Notes: generated by a model from the letters alone, not told the origin. Positions 8,905-16,211 are shown, counted from the stretch's first letter. The stretch is DNA of 16,378 nt from Muribaculaceae bacterium (GCA_029052265.1 JAIDJJ010000348.1:1-16378), one strand, 5' to 3'. Made by a program: numbers and translations.

Positions 8905-8912
8905 TATCTTTG
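8905..8912 (+). promoter_or_regulatory. -7 box of the M64 peptidase gene
   Basis: TATCTTTG is an exact TAnnTTTG match. It lies 57 bp upstream of the ATG at 8970, giving a leader of about 50 nt. No good -33 TTTG is seen at the usual distance, which may point to activator dependence. Confidence 0.55.
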
Positions 8913-8969
8913 CCGTAATTATATGAGTATGACCTATTCAACCGTCATTTCACATTAACCTGTTTCATC

Positions 8970-10358
8970 ATGAAAAAATTAACTTTAAGCACGCTTTTAG
9001 CCTCTGTAGCATTTTCCATGTTTGCCTCAGAAGCTGTAAATGTTGCACCGGCAACTCCCAATCCGGTAAAAGCAGGGCAGGCTGCAAAAAGCCCTGATTT
9101 CTCTACAAATTTTGCCGACAGCACCCTCAGGGTTGACTATATTTTCGGGGGAGGTCCCTCAGGCATACACATCATGCTTGACGGTCAGTCCAAGTCCGAA
9201 GGATGGTATGGAAGAAGAGCAAGGCTGAACCAATTGCCATACCTTGGGAACGGTACTGTCTCAGTGGTTGACCCACAGACAGGAGAAACCCTCTATACCA
9301 ACTCTTTCTCATCACTGTTTCAGGAATGGATCTATACCCCCGAGGCTGAACAGGTAAACAATTCATTTGAGAACTCTTTCCAAGTCCCTCTCCCGAAAAA
9401 AGAGGCAGACATAGTGGTTTCTTTATGCGACAACCGTCACGAAGAGATAGCCCGTCTATCCCACCGTTACCGTCCGGACGATGAACTCGTGGCAATAAAG
9501 GGACACAATCCATATCCTCATAAGTATCTTCACAAAGGAGGGGATTCGAAAAATGCGATCGACATTGCAATGCTGGCTGAAGGATACACCATTGAAGAGA
9601 TGGATTCCTTCATCAACCATGCAAAAATGTTTACCGACGAAATGCTGTCATACGAACCTTACGCCTCAAATAAAGACAAATTCAACTTTGTAGCCGTAAT
9701 GGTGCCTTCACGCGAAAGCGGTGTAAGCATCCCGCTGAAGAAGCAATGGAAAGACACGGCTTTCGGATCTCACTACTCCACTTTCTATTCTTCACGATAT
9801 CTGACCACACCCAATGTAAAAAAACTTCATGACGCTCTCAGCGGCATTCCTTACGAGCATATCATGATACTCGTAAATACGGATGAATATGGCGGCGGGG
9901 GCATATACAACGCTTATCATATCGCTGCATCTCGCAATAAACTCACCCTGCCTGTGACCGTCCATGAATTTGGTCACAGTTTCGGCGGCCTTGCCGATGA
10001 ATATTTCTACGACGGCGAAGAAAACTCCACATATCCTCTTGACATCGAACCTTGGGAACCCAATATTACAACCCTCGTTGATTTCGATTCCAAATGGAAA
10101 GACATGGTCAAACCTGGAACTCCTATCCCGACACCTTGGGTCGATCCGGGTGGCGACAGGGAGGCTCGCATGAAACATAAATCTAAAAATGGCGACACTC
10201 AGGTCGTAGGTGTATACGAAGGGGGAGGATACCAGAAAAAAGGGGTATACCGTCCGGTGGAAACTTGCCGCATGCGCGACAATTACCATCCCACTTTCTG
10301 TCCGGTCTGCGAGGCGGCGTTGAGCAGGCTCATAGATTTCTATACATTGCCTGAATAG
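8970..10358 (+). CDS. secreted peptidase of family M64 (IgA-peptidase type)
   Basis: This is a 462-residue zinc metallopeptidase. The first 22 residues form a Sec signal peptide (MKK, hydrophobic core, cleavage near ASEA); there is no lipobox, so it is periplasmic or secreted. Residues about 45-180 resemble the N-terminal beta-sandwich of M64 proteins (TLRVDYIFGG). The catalytic domain carries HEFGHSFGGLADEY: zinc ligands H332 and H336, catalytic E333, and D343 or E344 as candidate third ligand. Near the C-terminus is the conserved-looking CRMRDNYHPTFCPVC (433-447), whose three cysteines may form disulfides or bind metal. M64 is named for the IgA protease of Clostridium ramosum, but members in Bacteroidales are mostly uncharacterised, so IgA cleavage is not implied. 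The gene has its own promoter and terminator and is not in an operon. Confidence 0.92.
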   Translation: MKKLTLSTLLASVAFSMFASEAVNVAPATPNPVKAGQAAKSPDFSTNFADSTLRVDYIFGGGPSGIHIMLDGQSKSEGWYGRRARLNQLPYLGNGTVSVVDPQTGETLYTNSFSSLFQEWIYTPEAEQVNNSFENSFQVPLPKKEADIVVSLCDNRHEEIARLSHRYRPDDELVAIKGHNPYPHKYLHKGGDSKNAIDIAMLAEGYTIEEMDSFINHAKMFTDEMLSYEPYASNKDKFNFVAVMVPSRESGVSIPLKKQWKDTAFGSHYSTFYSSRYLTTPNVKKLHDALSGIPYEHIMILVNTDEYGGGGIYNAYHIAASRNKLTLPVTVHEFGHSFGGLADEYFYDGEENSTYPLDIEPWEPNITTLVDFDSKWKDMVKPGTPIPTPWVDPGGDREARMKHKSKNGDTQVVGVYEGGGYQKKGVYRPVETCRMRDNYHPTFCPVCEAALSRLIDFYTLPE

Positions 10359-10385
10359 ACTTTTCCTTCTCTATAATTTTATATT

Positions 10386-10439
10386 ATATCTGTCTGAATA
10401 TTCGCATATACACGGATTTCAGACAGATATTTTTTTTTT
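10386..10439 (+). terminator. intrinsic terminator of the M64 gene
   Basis: A perfect 13-bp stem, ATATCTGTCTGAA (10386-10398) with TTCAGACAGATAT (10418-10430), is followed directly by nine T (10431-10439). It begins 28 bp after the stop codon. It separates the M64 transcript from the next promoter, whose -7 box begins only 14 bp further on. Confidence 0.92.
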
Positions 10440-10453
10440 ACAAAAAATAGCAC

Positions 10454-10461
10454 TATCTTTG
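10454..10461 (+). promoter_or_regulatory. -7 box of the putative small RNA
   Basis: TATCTTTG is an exact TAnnTTTG match. The T-run of the preceding terminator lies where the -33 element is expected (about 10430-10433). Transcription would start near 10466-10468. No open reading frame of note follows before the terminator at 10648. Confidence 0.6.
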
Positions 10462-10466
10462 TATCC

Positions 10467-10677
10467 GTAATATGGGCTTTCTCCGGATTTTGTTTCCGGC
10501 ATAAAGTCACTGACAGGGCACACCCCCTTATGGATGGATATGGAAAGATATTAATCGAATTAAGTTAGTAGTAAGAGACAGGCTGACCGACGTTGTGAAA
10601 CGGCGTTCACCGAAGTAAGTATTTATAGAGCCTTAAATTCTAATATTAGCGGCACACCTTCCGGTGTGCCGCTTTTT
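10467..10677 (+). ncRNA. putative structured small RNA, about 180-210 nt
   Basis: This non-coding stretch has its own -7 box and its own terminator and lies between two genes that point towards each other. Its ends can pair: TAATAT (10468-10473) with ATATTA (10643-10648), then after a small internal loop GGGCTTT (10474-10480) with AGAGCCT (10627-10633), giving a closed body of about 181 nt. Inside are further short hairpins: CCGGA/TCCGG (10483-10499), CATAA/TTATG (10500-10532) enclosing GGG/CCC, TTAAT/ATTAA (10551-10563), and CGTT-GTGA-AACG (10591-10602) with a GNRA-type loop. Size and end pairing would fit 6S RNA, but the several small hairpins are less rod-like than 6S. No SRP RNA, tmRNA or tRNA landmarks are present. 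The transcription unit is well supported; its identity is open. Confidence 0.6.
10648..10677 (+). terminator. intrinsic terminator of the small RNA
   Basis: An 11-bp perfect GC-rich stem, AGCGGCACACC (10648-10658) with GGTGTGCCGCT (10663-10673), a TTCC loop and a run of five T counting the last stem base. The T-run is on the plus strand, so it serves the RNA rather than the ferritin gene, which ends at 10715 from the other side; the hairpin may still act on both. Confidence 0.9.
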
Positions 10678-10714
10678 AATTGCCGGAGAAACTTATAAGG
10701 TGTCTGTGAAATGA

Positions 10715-11233
10715 TCATTTGCCAGAAAGCAATGCGGGAGCGGTATAGGTCCGCTTACCAAGTTCGGTGTCTATCTGATATATACCTGTGCCGTCTGAGC
10801 CTACAAGGGTAAGATTGTCGATGATCTCCTGCGCCGCTTCTTCTTCCTCCACTTGCTCGGCGATAAACCAGTTGAGCTGCTGGCGTGTGGCGAAATCCCT
10901 TTCCTCTTCTGCAAGAGCATAAAGATCATGGATACATTTTGTCACCACCCGTTCATGTGCCAAAGTGTCGGCAAATGCAGCAAGAGGACTTTCCCACGAA
11001 AGGGGAACCTCCGCAAGCGGGGCAAGTATGACACGACCTCCTCTGGCATTGACATAGTTTATGAAAATCTGTGCATGGTCAAATTCTTCTTTGAACTGGA
11101 TTCTGAACCAATTGGCAATTCCCTTGCGTCCTTCCGATTCAAAATGATTTGCCATCGAAAGATAAAGATAACCTGACCAAAATTCGCGGTTGATCTGCTC
11201 ATTGAGCGCCTCAACCATTTTTTTGCTGATCAT
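10715..11233 (-). CDS. ftnA: ferritin (bacterial FtnA type)
   Basis: This is a 172-residue iron-storage protein that would form the 24-subunit cytoplasmic shell, oxidise Fe(II) and store it as mineral. Counting from the ATG at 11233 (MISKKMVEALNEQINREFW) the ferroxidase residues fall exactly on E. coli FtnA numbering: E17, Y24, E50, H53, E94, Q127 and E130. That agreement, with the usual length, decides the start; the frame stays open upstream to an ATG at 11338, but the extra 35 residues have no ferritin character. No haem-binding Met of the bacterioferritin kind is evident, so it is a non-haem ferritin. It is a single gene, convergent with the small RNA. No clear -7 box was found upstream; in Bacteroides, ferritin is known to respond to iron and oxygen. 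Confidence 0.93.
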   Translation of the reverse strand: MISKKMVEALNEQINREFWSGYLYLSMANHFESEGRKGIANWFRIQFKEEFDHAQIFINYVNARGGRVILAPLAEVPLSWESPLAAFADTLAHERVVTKCIHDLYALAEEERDFATRQQLNWFIAEQVEEEEAAQEIIDNLTLVGSDGTGIYQIDTELGKRTYTAPALLSGK

Positions 11234-11717
11234 AATATCATGTATTTTTTTAGTTACTAAATTTTGAACTTGCTTGTTCTCTTTATAAATCGCAGTAGCT
11301 CCCCCAAGAAGGGAACATGATAAGACGGGATTCTTCATGCCTGCAGATATATTGGCGCGTCCCCCCGATTCCGGACAGCTACATAATACTCTTATGGAGT
11401 CATCCCCACTGATATTGCCGACAGTGCAAAATAATTTTATTTACATGGGTAAGCCTCTATTATCCTTAATGACAAACAATAGAGGAATCTGTGGTTCAGA
11501 GGAAATGGAAACGTTTCAAATGCTCAAGACTACGCATTATATGTAAAAGTCCCAAGGGAAAACGTCGTGCATCCCGCACCACCACAACTGAAGAGGATTC
11601 CATAAGTTTCATATTTATCGAGATATTAATGTTTCAGATTATAACTTTATAATCTGCCAACGCTGATACCCCTCCAATGGTTTTATGCAAAATAAAATTT
11701 AACCAATGAAATCCGGA
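11234..11717. other. 484-bp gap with no convincing gene
   Basis: This lies between the ferritin start and the end of the 11718 gene. It holds only short frames without family character. Two inverted repeats stand out: CCTCTATT/AATAGAGG (11454-11461 and 11478-11485) and a compact one at 11635-11656. A near-match to a -7 box on the minus strand (TTATTTTG, 11427-11434) lacks a -33 partner. The ferritin promoter must lie in this stretch, but I cannot place it. Confidence 0.5.
11635..11656 (-). terminator. possible hairpin after the lipoprotein operon
   Basis: CAGATTATA and TATAATCTG form a perfect 9-bp stem with a 4-base loop, 62 bp past the stop of the 11718 gene. It is AT-rich and has no T-run on the minus strand, so it is weak as an intrinsic terminator. 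Confidence 0.3.
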
Positions 11718-12731
11718 TTATTTCTCCCAGTCCACGTCTATGGTTATTGATGTCGAGGCGCTTCCTTCCCAACCATCCGGAGTGGAAAGATTAAGGATAA
11801 TGTCTCCAAGCGTCTTCGGCTCCGGCGACAGGAAAGCTCCCTGAACCGTAGTTATGGAATTTCGTACTGATTTGACAACCCCAAGCGGTATTGATATTGA
11901 TTTAGACGTGTTGTCATTGTAATTAACGGTAAAACCGACCTCTGCAAGGGCAGTCAGATCTCCTGTCTTGTTTGCCAGACTGTAAAAATAGAACAATCCC
12001 GGCGCCTCCTCTACACCCGACAAATCGCCCTGCGGGATATACTGCTCTCCCGATGAGTAATGCTTCGACACTTCAACACCTGTGTTGGCAACAGACAAAT
12101 TGATTTGTGAATAATAAGGAATCTTAGTGAACTGTATCCCTGAAACTTCCCTTGAATCAGGCGATGCAGTGGTACTGACAAATCGGATCTTGCTGACCTT
12201 CCTCTCCAGAACGATATCGCGCACCACCTCTTCTTCACCCTTGTCTACCGATATGACTTCCCCAAAACAGTCGAGATTATCATTGTTTACGTCAAAGCGT
12301 GAAACTTTCATTATTTCCGGATAGTTGGGATCATGTGTATCATAATAGCAGTCGGTGTAACATCCTGTCTCATCCGGCTCATCCGAATCGATATAATCGG
12401 CAAAAAGAACGATAGTGTACAAACCCTCTTCCACTGAAAATGTTATGGTTGCATCCCCGTCGGAAGCTATCACCTCTTTTCTCTCCAACAAATTCCTTGT
12501 GTCTTTCATATTCCCCTCTACCAGTTTGGCGATATACCGGAGTTTATGGTTGTCATGCGAGCCGCGTGTCTGTTGAATTTGAGGCGAGGATACCGACAAG
12601 GAAATAGTCTTCCCTTTCTTCGCTGTGCCGGAAGGCTGATCAATAATTTCTGTTGACGAACAGGCTCCCGCCATTATTGTCGCCGCCAATGGCAACACTA
12701 CGTTCAGGATGCGGTTTACTAATGGAATCAT
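11718..12731 (-). CDS. FimB/Mfa2-like (DUF6562-type) lipoprotein
   Basis: A 337-residue predicted lipoprotein. The signal ends in IMAGAC with Cys24 as lipid site, a slightly poor lipobox. The mature part follows the beta-rich plan of Bacteroidales fimbria-associated lipoproteins: LRYIAKLVEG, then GLYTIVLFADYID, a segment rich in Asp, Tyr and Cys (CYTDCYYDTHDPNYP), LDCFGEV, and RKVSKIRFVST, which matches the 'R-x-V/M-A-K-hydrophobic' strand seen in Mfa2 and DUF6562 proteins. It ends in DVDWEK. It is last in a three-gene minus-strand operon, 57 bp after the previous lipoprotein. A role as minor or anchoring subunit of a type V pilus, or as a free surface lipoprotein, is inferred from family resemblance. 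The family assignment is from memory of the pattern and not certain. Confidence 0.7.
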   Translation of the reverse strand: MIPLVNRILNVVLPLAATIMAGACSSTEIIDQPSGTAKKGKTISLSVSSPQIQQTRGSHDNHKLRYIAKLVEGNMKDTRNLLERKEVIASDGDATITFSVEEGLYTIVLFADYIDSDEPDETGCYTDCYYDTHDPNYPEIMKVSRFDVNNDNLDCFGEVISVDKGEEEVVRDIVLERKVSKIRFVSTTASPDSREVSGIQFTKIPYYSQINLSVANTGVEVSKHYSSGEQYIPQGDLSGVEEAPGLFYFYSLANKTGDLTALAEVGFTVNYNDNTSKSISIPLGVVKSVRNSITTVQGAFLSPEPKTLGDIILNLSTPDGWEGSASTSITIDVDWEK

Positions 12732-12788
12732 ATGCGTATTATTTTAGTGTGTTATATGCTGTTTATTAAAGCCATGACGTATCGGTCA

Positions 12789-13760
12789 TCACTCTATCCG
12801 GATAATGATCTCATCGTCCCAGAGATTGTCTACACTTACATTGCCGGAATAAAAGTTAGTAAGGAAATCCCCTCTGACAACGGTGGTTTTCCCTCGCTCC
12901 ACCGGGAATGTTATCCTCTTTATCCTCGACACAATCATTTTTGCAGAATTATAAAGCGTCAGCATCACTGAAATCTCCTCTCTCTCTTTAGATGTGAAAA
13001 CCCAGTCTGAACAAACTGCGACCTGAGAGGAAAATAATGCGGGAAGAGGGACTGACACTTCAACCGAACCATCATAACCTGTCGGTTCTCCACTGAACAC
13101 ATTGAACGCCAACGCCACCGGGTCATTATAGGAAAGTGTCAAAGTATACTTTTCTCCCTTTTGGATAGCAGAATCCGCATATCTAAGAAAACTTTCCACA
13201 TCTGTGGTCTCAAACCTGAAACGTGCCCCGGGTGACGACATTTCAATTTGAATTATCCTGCGCCCCTGCAGCTTGTTGACATATTCTGTAAGATCCAATG
13301 ACGTTTCTGCAAATCCGCAATCTTCCGGGAAAGGATACTCGCCATGCCGGAAGACTGGTGTGACTGAAGACAGTGTGGAGACATCGAACGCAGGTGAGGC
13401 TGAAGCATCGGAAGGGACTGCATCAAGCCATACGGCAAGCGAATATACCACAGGACGCAGTTTCGCCGGCAGTCTGACGGTTACAGATCCTTTTTCAAAA
13501 TCTGCCGATGAAAGCATCTGCTCATGCCTCATCCGAGTTATGTCCCTTTCCTTAATTTCAATTATAAGCCGATATGATTCGGCACCACCCCTTACCGGAG
13601 GATAATAAGCCAAAATCTGACCCCATTGCAGACTTAATGACAGGTCAACTGTCAATTCCACCTCTGTTGGATCTTCCGCACCGGCATCGGGATATGTATG
13701 GATACATCCCTGACATACCGATATCAGAATTATAAGCGTGGTGAAAAATATTCCTTTCAT
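12789..13760 (-). CDS. FimB/Mfa2-like (DUF6562-type) lipoprotein
   Basis: A 323-residue predicted lipoprotein with signal MKGIFFTTLIILISVCQGC (lipid Cys19). The mature part has VELTVDLSLSLQWG, then VVYSLAVWLDAVP, a middle segment with DVSTLSSVTPVF, LTEYVNKLQGRRIIQIEM, and PGARFRFETTDVESFL, the central strand typical of FimB/Mfa2 and DUF6562 proteins, followed by a second beta domain. It is the middle gene of the operon, 76 bp after the DUF3575 gene and 57 bp before a second lipoprotein of similar plan; the two look like distant paralogues. DUF5119 is a possible alternative family since it also follows DUF3575 genes. A cell-surface location is likely; whether it is part of a pilus cannot be said because no fimbrillin gene is in the window. 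Confidence 0.7.
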   Translation of the reverse strand: MKGIFFTTLIILISVCQGCIHTYPDAGAEDPTEVELTVDLSLSLQWGQILAYYPPVRGGAESYRLIIEIKERDITRMRHEQMLSSADFEKGSVTVRLPAKLRPVVYSLAVWLDAVPSDASASPAFDVSTLSSVTPVFRHGEYPFPEDCGFAETSLDLTEYVNKLQGRRIIQIEMSSPGARFRFETTDVESFLRYADSAIQKGEKYTLTLSYNDPVALAFNVFSGEPTGYDGSVEVSVPLPALFSSQVAVCSDWVFTSKEREEISVMLTLYNSAKMIVSRIKRITFPVERGKTTVVRGDFLTNFYSGNVSVDNLWDDEIIIRIE

Positions 13761-13836
13761 AACGGTGAGCCTGCAAATGAATTTATATTGGTGATAAATC
13801 TTAATCAGCGGTCAAAAGAGAGTCTTTACCGGTATG

Positions 13837-14454
13837 TCACAACGGTAGACGGTAAGACAATGACACCGCCGCCCTGTCGATTCCAAACCAGGAAGTCTGC
13901 CTTGTATCCAACTTCGGTCCGTTGCTGACATTCAGAAACCTGTCATACCGCATATTTACATACCCTGCCCCTACCGAAAGTTCTATTCCCCAGTGTTTGG
14001 TTAGTGGAAAATAATACCCATAAGTAATTCCTGCACCCAGGAGCGGGCGTCCCGTATCCTGATAGCGGTAGTCTTCATATTTCACATTATACCATGACAC
14101 TGAGATATGGATGCCAAAGAAATGACCCGACATATTTTTATTCAGCCACCACCTCGCCTCCGGAAGGATCGAAAGGTTGCGCAACGAAAACTTGTCAGAC
14201 AGAAACCATGGGCACCATGCCAGTCCCAACGAACAGGAAATATGTGGATGAAAAAACAACTCCCCTTCTGCATTCATGACAGTGGCCCCCCAAAGAACAC
14301 CATTGGTTTTAATTCCGACCCTACGCATGTCAGACACATCCGGCAAGGAATCTGCCGGATACCCTGAAGAGCCGCATGACGGCAGGTGAAATATTTCTGC
14401 ATATGACGGCAACGGCAATAATATAAGGAATATTGATATGAAGAGAGTTTTCAT
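13837..14454 (-). CDS. DUF3575 family outer-membrane-type protein
   Basis: This is a 205-residue exported beta-rich protein. The N-terminus MKTLFISIFLILLPLPSYA is a Sec signal peptide. DUF3575 landmarks follow: VGIKTNGVLWGATVMN, a GLAWCPW segment, ILPEARWWLNKNMSGHFFGIHI, YRYQDTGRPLLGAGITYGYYFPLTKHWGIELSVGAGYV, and a final beta strand ending in YRLPL, as expected for an outer-membrane barrel C-terminus. The frame opens 16 codons earlier at 14502, but a perfect -7 box lies at 14489-14496, so that ATG would not be in the mRNA, and only the 14454 start gives a normal signal peptide. It is the first gene of the operon with two fimbria-like lipoproteins. DUF3575 genes are often found at Bacteroidales type V pilus loci; the function is unknown. 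Confidence 0.82.
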   Translation of the reverse strand: MKTLFISIFLILLPLPSYAEIFHLPSCGSSGYPADSLPDVSDMRRVGIKTNGVLWGATVMNAEGELFFHPHISCSLGLAWCPWFLSDKFSLRNLSILPEARWWLNKNMSGHFFGIHISVSWYNVKYEDYRYQDTGRPLLGAGITYGYYFPLTKHWGIELSVGAGYVNMRYDRFLNVSNGPKLDTRQTSWFGIDRAAVSLSYRLPL

Positions 14455-14488
14455 GTCAGGTGTTTTTAGGGATACTTGGCAAATTAAG

Positions 14489-14496
14489 CAAAAATA
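14489..14496 (-). promoter_or_regulatory. -7 box of the DUF3575 / lipoprotein operon
   Basis: The minus strand reads TATTTTTG, an exact TAnnTTTG. Transcription should begin near 14480, about 25 bp before the ATG at 14454. TTTAAC around 14516-14521 is at the right distance for a -33 element but is a partial match. The box lies downstream of the ATG at 14502 and so decides the start. Confidence 0.6.
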
Positions 14497-14566
14497 TTTC
14501 ATTTAATCAAAATAATGTTAAAAAACTTTTAAGTATACCATCCCTGCATTGATATTCTTCAATAAA

Positions 14567-14611
14567 AACAGAGTCATCTTTTCTGTAGGATGCAGAAAAG
14601 ATGACTCTGTT
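14567..14611 (-). terminator. strong intrinsic terminator of the serpin gene
   Basis: A perfect 19-bp stem, AACAGAGTCATCTTTTCTG (14567-14585) with its complement at 14593-14611, and a 7-base loop. On the minus strand the stem runs into a T-run (TTTTTATT). It lies 21 bp past the serpin stop and insulates the DUF3575 promoter. Confidence 0.93.
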
Positions 14612-14632
14612 AATGGTAGTCGGATTCTAATC

Positions 14633-15892
14633 TCAGAACTTTTTTACGGAACCGATGAAGAGAACCGTTCCTGTGCTCTGTTCCATCACATAGTAGATAA
14701 ATGGACGATTGAAGTTTACTTCCACTCCCGCCTTTGGAACGCCCAATGAGATCGCCACTGAGGTGGCTCCCGCTCCCTCTGCTCCATCTTTCGTTACTTT
14801 AAAGAAGGTCTTCTGCTTTATGTTCATGGCGGCTGAACTACCCAAATCCGTCACAAAATCAACCGGGAAGCCAAGGGCTGCCAGTTTTTCCTGTATTCCA
14901 TCAACATCAAGTTGCGTCTCGAATCCGGGAAGCGTGATCTCTCCGTTCGCCACCTCAGTCTTGTCTTCCAGACAAAGACCTTCGCCGACAACAAATTTCG
15001 CACAATCAGCCACACTCTCCCCTTCCTTGGGCAAGACCGCATACATGCTGTATCCCCCGTTGCCGAAAGATATCTTGGCAAAACGGCGGCTCTTAAGTTC
15101 TCCGGTCACAGACTTATTCTCTTTTGCATATTCCGACCCTCCGGTCGCCATGTTCCAATACAGCCTGTCCACCTTTTTTACATTCCCGTTGACATCTGTA
15201 AAGTCCATCTTCTCCTGTCCCTCTTCAAAAGGAACCGACCATTTGCCAAGGAAATGCAATGCATTGACATAAAGCATATCCATCCCCTTGATATCCGCAT
15301 TGTCATCATACAGCTTTATCTTGTTGCCCGTCTTGTCTAAAGTCCATTCATTAATCCGTTTCACTGCTTTCGGATCATTGAAATCCACATTAAACATCTC
15401 TGCATTGTAAACCGATAGCCAGGATGGACTTTCTTTCTGAATTTCACTCTCTTCTCCCCGCCATACCGAATTTGCCAATGTAAATTTCACCATGCCGTCC
15501 ACTTTTGGCAACTCTCTTAGGAGCAGACGGTTGAAATCATCGAGTTGTTCAAAATCTGCAACTCCCATAAATTCCAGAAGCTTGCGGGAAGTCTCTTCCG
15601 AGATTGATTCCCTACAGTCATGAGCCACCATGCTCAATGCCAACTGCATGCTCAATGGGGAATAGCAGACATTGTCGGCGGTTTTATCCTCTTCCAAAAG
15701 CTCATAGACTTTCGACGCCGCAATATCCCTTAATGTCTCGGCGGCTCGCGTCTGAGTCTCATTCATCGAGATCTCATACAACGGTGTCTTTACGAATATC
15801 CCGTCATCATTCCGACTCGCCGGCTCGTCGGAACAAGACACAGCCAAACCGGCGACAGCTATCATAGCTGCCATATAATTCCTTTCTTTCAT
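14633..15892 (-). CDS. lipoprotein serpin (serine/cysteine protease inhibitor)
   Basis: A 419-residue serpin with a lipoprotein signal (GLAVSC, lipid Cys20). After the Cys comes SDEP, similar to the acidic surface-export signal of Bacteroidetes lipoproteins, so it may face outward. Serpin landmarks are present in order: NVCYSPLSMQLALSM, INEWTLDKTGNKIK, MLYVNALHFLGKW, and the C-terminal FNRPFIYYVMEQSTGTVLFIG. The reactive loop runs from about D369 to V392. Its hinge GAEGAGATS (370-378) has small residues, as in inhibitory serpins. Counting from P15 = G370 puts P1 at G384; the loop looks two residues longer than in antitrypsin, so V385 to K387 are also possible. The best known relative in the phylum is miropin of Tannerella forsythia. 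It likely protects the cell surface from host or neighbour proteases. It begins 65 bp after the broken small lipoprotein gene. Confidence 0.93.
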   Translation of the reverse strand: MKERNYMAAMIAVAGLAVSCSDEPASRNDDGIFVKTPLYEISMNETQTRAAETLRDIAASKVYELLEEDKTADNVCYSPLSMQLALSMVAHDCRESISEETSRKLLEFMGVADFEQLDDFNRLLLRELPKVDGMVKFTLANSVWRGEESEIQKESPSWLSVYNAEMFNVDFNDPKAVKRINEWTLDKTGNKIKLYDDNADIKGMDMLYVNALHFLGKWSVPFEEGQEKMDFTDVNGNVKKVDRLYWNMATGGSEYAKENKSVTGELKSRRFAKISFGNGGYSMYAVLPKEGESVADCAKFVVGEGLCLEDKTEVANGEITLPGFETQLDVDGIQEKLAALGFPVDFVTDLGSSAAMNIKQKTFFKVTKDGAEGAGATSVAISLGVPKAGVEVNFNRPFIYYVMEQSTGTVLFIGSVKKF

Positions 15893-15957
15893 AGCTGTTA
15901 TATTATATATGTTTCATGTGTTTTCCAAATCAGTTCAATTGACATCACTTTTATCTC

Positions 15958-16170
15958 TTAACTCTTTTTCGCCTTGTCAATCATTGACAAAGCATCAGCT
16001 GCCCGTTGCAGGATTTGATCTTCGGTAAGCCTCTCCTGTTTGAAATGCGAGAGCATCTCTTCTTTTTCCTGTAATGCTTCGATTTCTCATTCTGCGTTAC
16101 AAGAGGTCAGCATAACAGTACAAAGTACTGCTATAGATGAGATTGCTTGAATGCATTGGACTGTTTTCAT
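15958..16170 (-). pseudogene. small lipoprotein gene interrupted by an in-frame TGA
   Basis: On the minus strand ATG at 16170 starts MKTVQCIQAISSIAVLCTVM, then LTSC, a good lipobox with lipid Cys24, and NAE. TGA (16087-16089) follows as codon 28. The same frame then continues for 42 codons, reading EIEALQEKEEMLSHFKQERL, then TEDQILQRAADALSMIDKAKKS and TAA (15958-15960). The second half is a charged amphipathic helix, a natural mature part for a small lipoprotein, so the frame agreement is unlikely to be chance. The simplest reading is a recent nonsense mutation or sequencing error in a gene of about 70 residues. Other options are recoding, or a real 27-residue product leaving a tiny CNAE lipopeptide. 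It precedes the serpin gene on the same strand and may share its mRNA. I recognise no family. Confidence 0.65.
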
Positions 16171-16190
16171 GCTGTTAAAATTTTAGGTTT

Positions 16191-16198
16191 ATAAACTA
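16191..16198 (-). promoter_or_regulatory. possible -7 box for the small lipoprotein and serpin
   Basis: The minus strand reads TAGTTTAT, two bases off TAnnTTTG, 20 bp before the ATG at 16170. No -33 element is clear, and that region is occupied by the foldback element. The call is weak. Confidence 0.25.
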
Positions 16199-16211
16199 TT
16201 TATTTAGACCA

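Noticed and set aside
10467..10677. Small RNA as SRP RNA, tmRNA or RNase P RNA
   Set aside because: No SRP GGAAGCAGCC-type loop, no tRNA-like end or tag frame of tmRNA, and too short for RNase P RNA.
11234..11338. N-terminal extension of ferritin by 35 residues from ATG 11338
   Set aside because: The extension has no ferritin character, and the ferroxidase residues match E. coli FtnA numbering exactly only from ATG 11233. It could in principle be a leader segment but nothing supports that.
11454..11485. CCTCTATT/AATAGAGG inverted repeat as a terminator or operator
   Set aside because: An 8-bp stem with a 16-base loop, no T-run, and no gene end near it; chance is a fair explanation.
11337..11546. 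Plus-strand frame of 69 codons in the gap upstream of ferritin
   Set aside because: No family character, no promoter, and it overlaps the ferritin leader on the other strand.
12732..12971. Plus-strand frame of 79 codons
   Set aside because: It lies mostly antisense to the lipoprotein gene ending at 12789 and has no features of its own.
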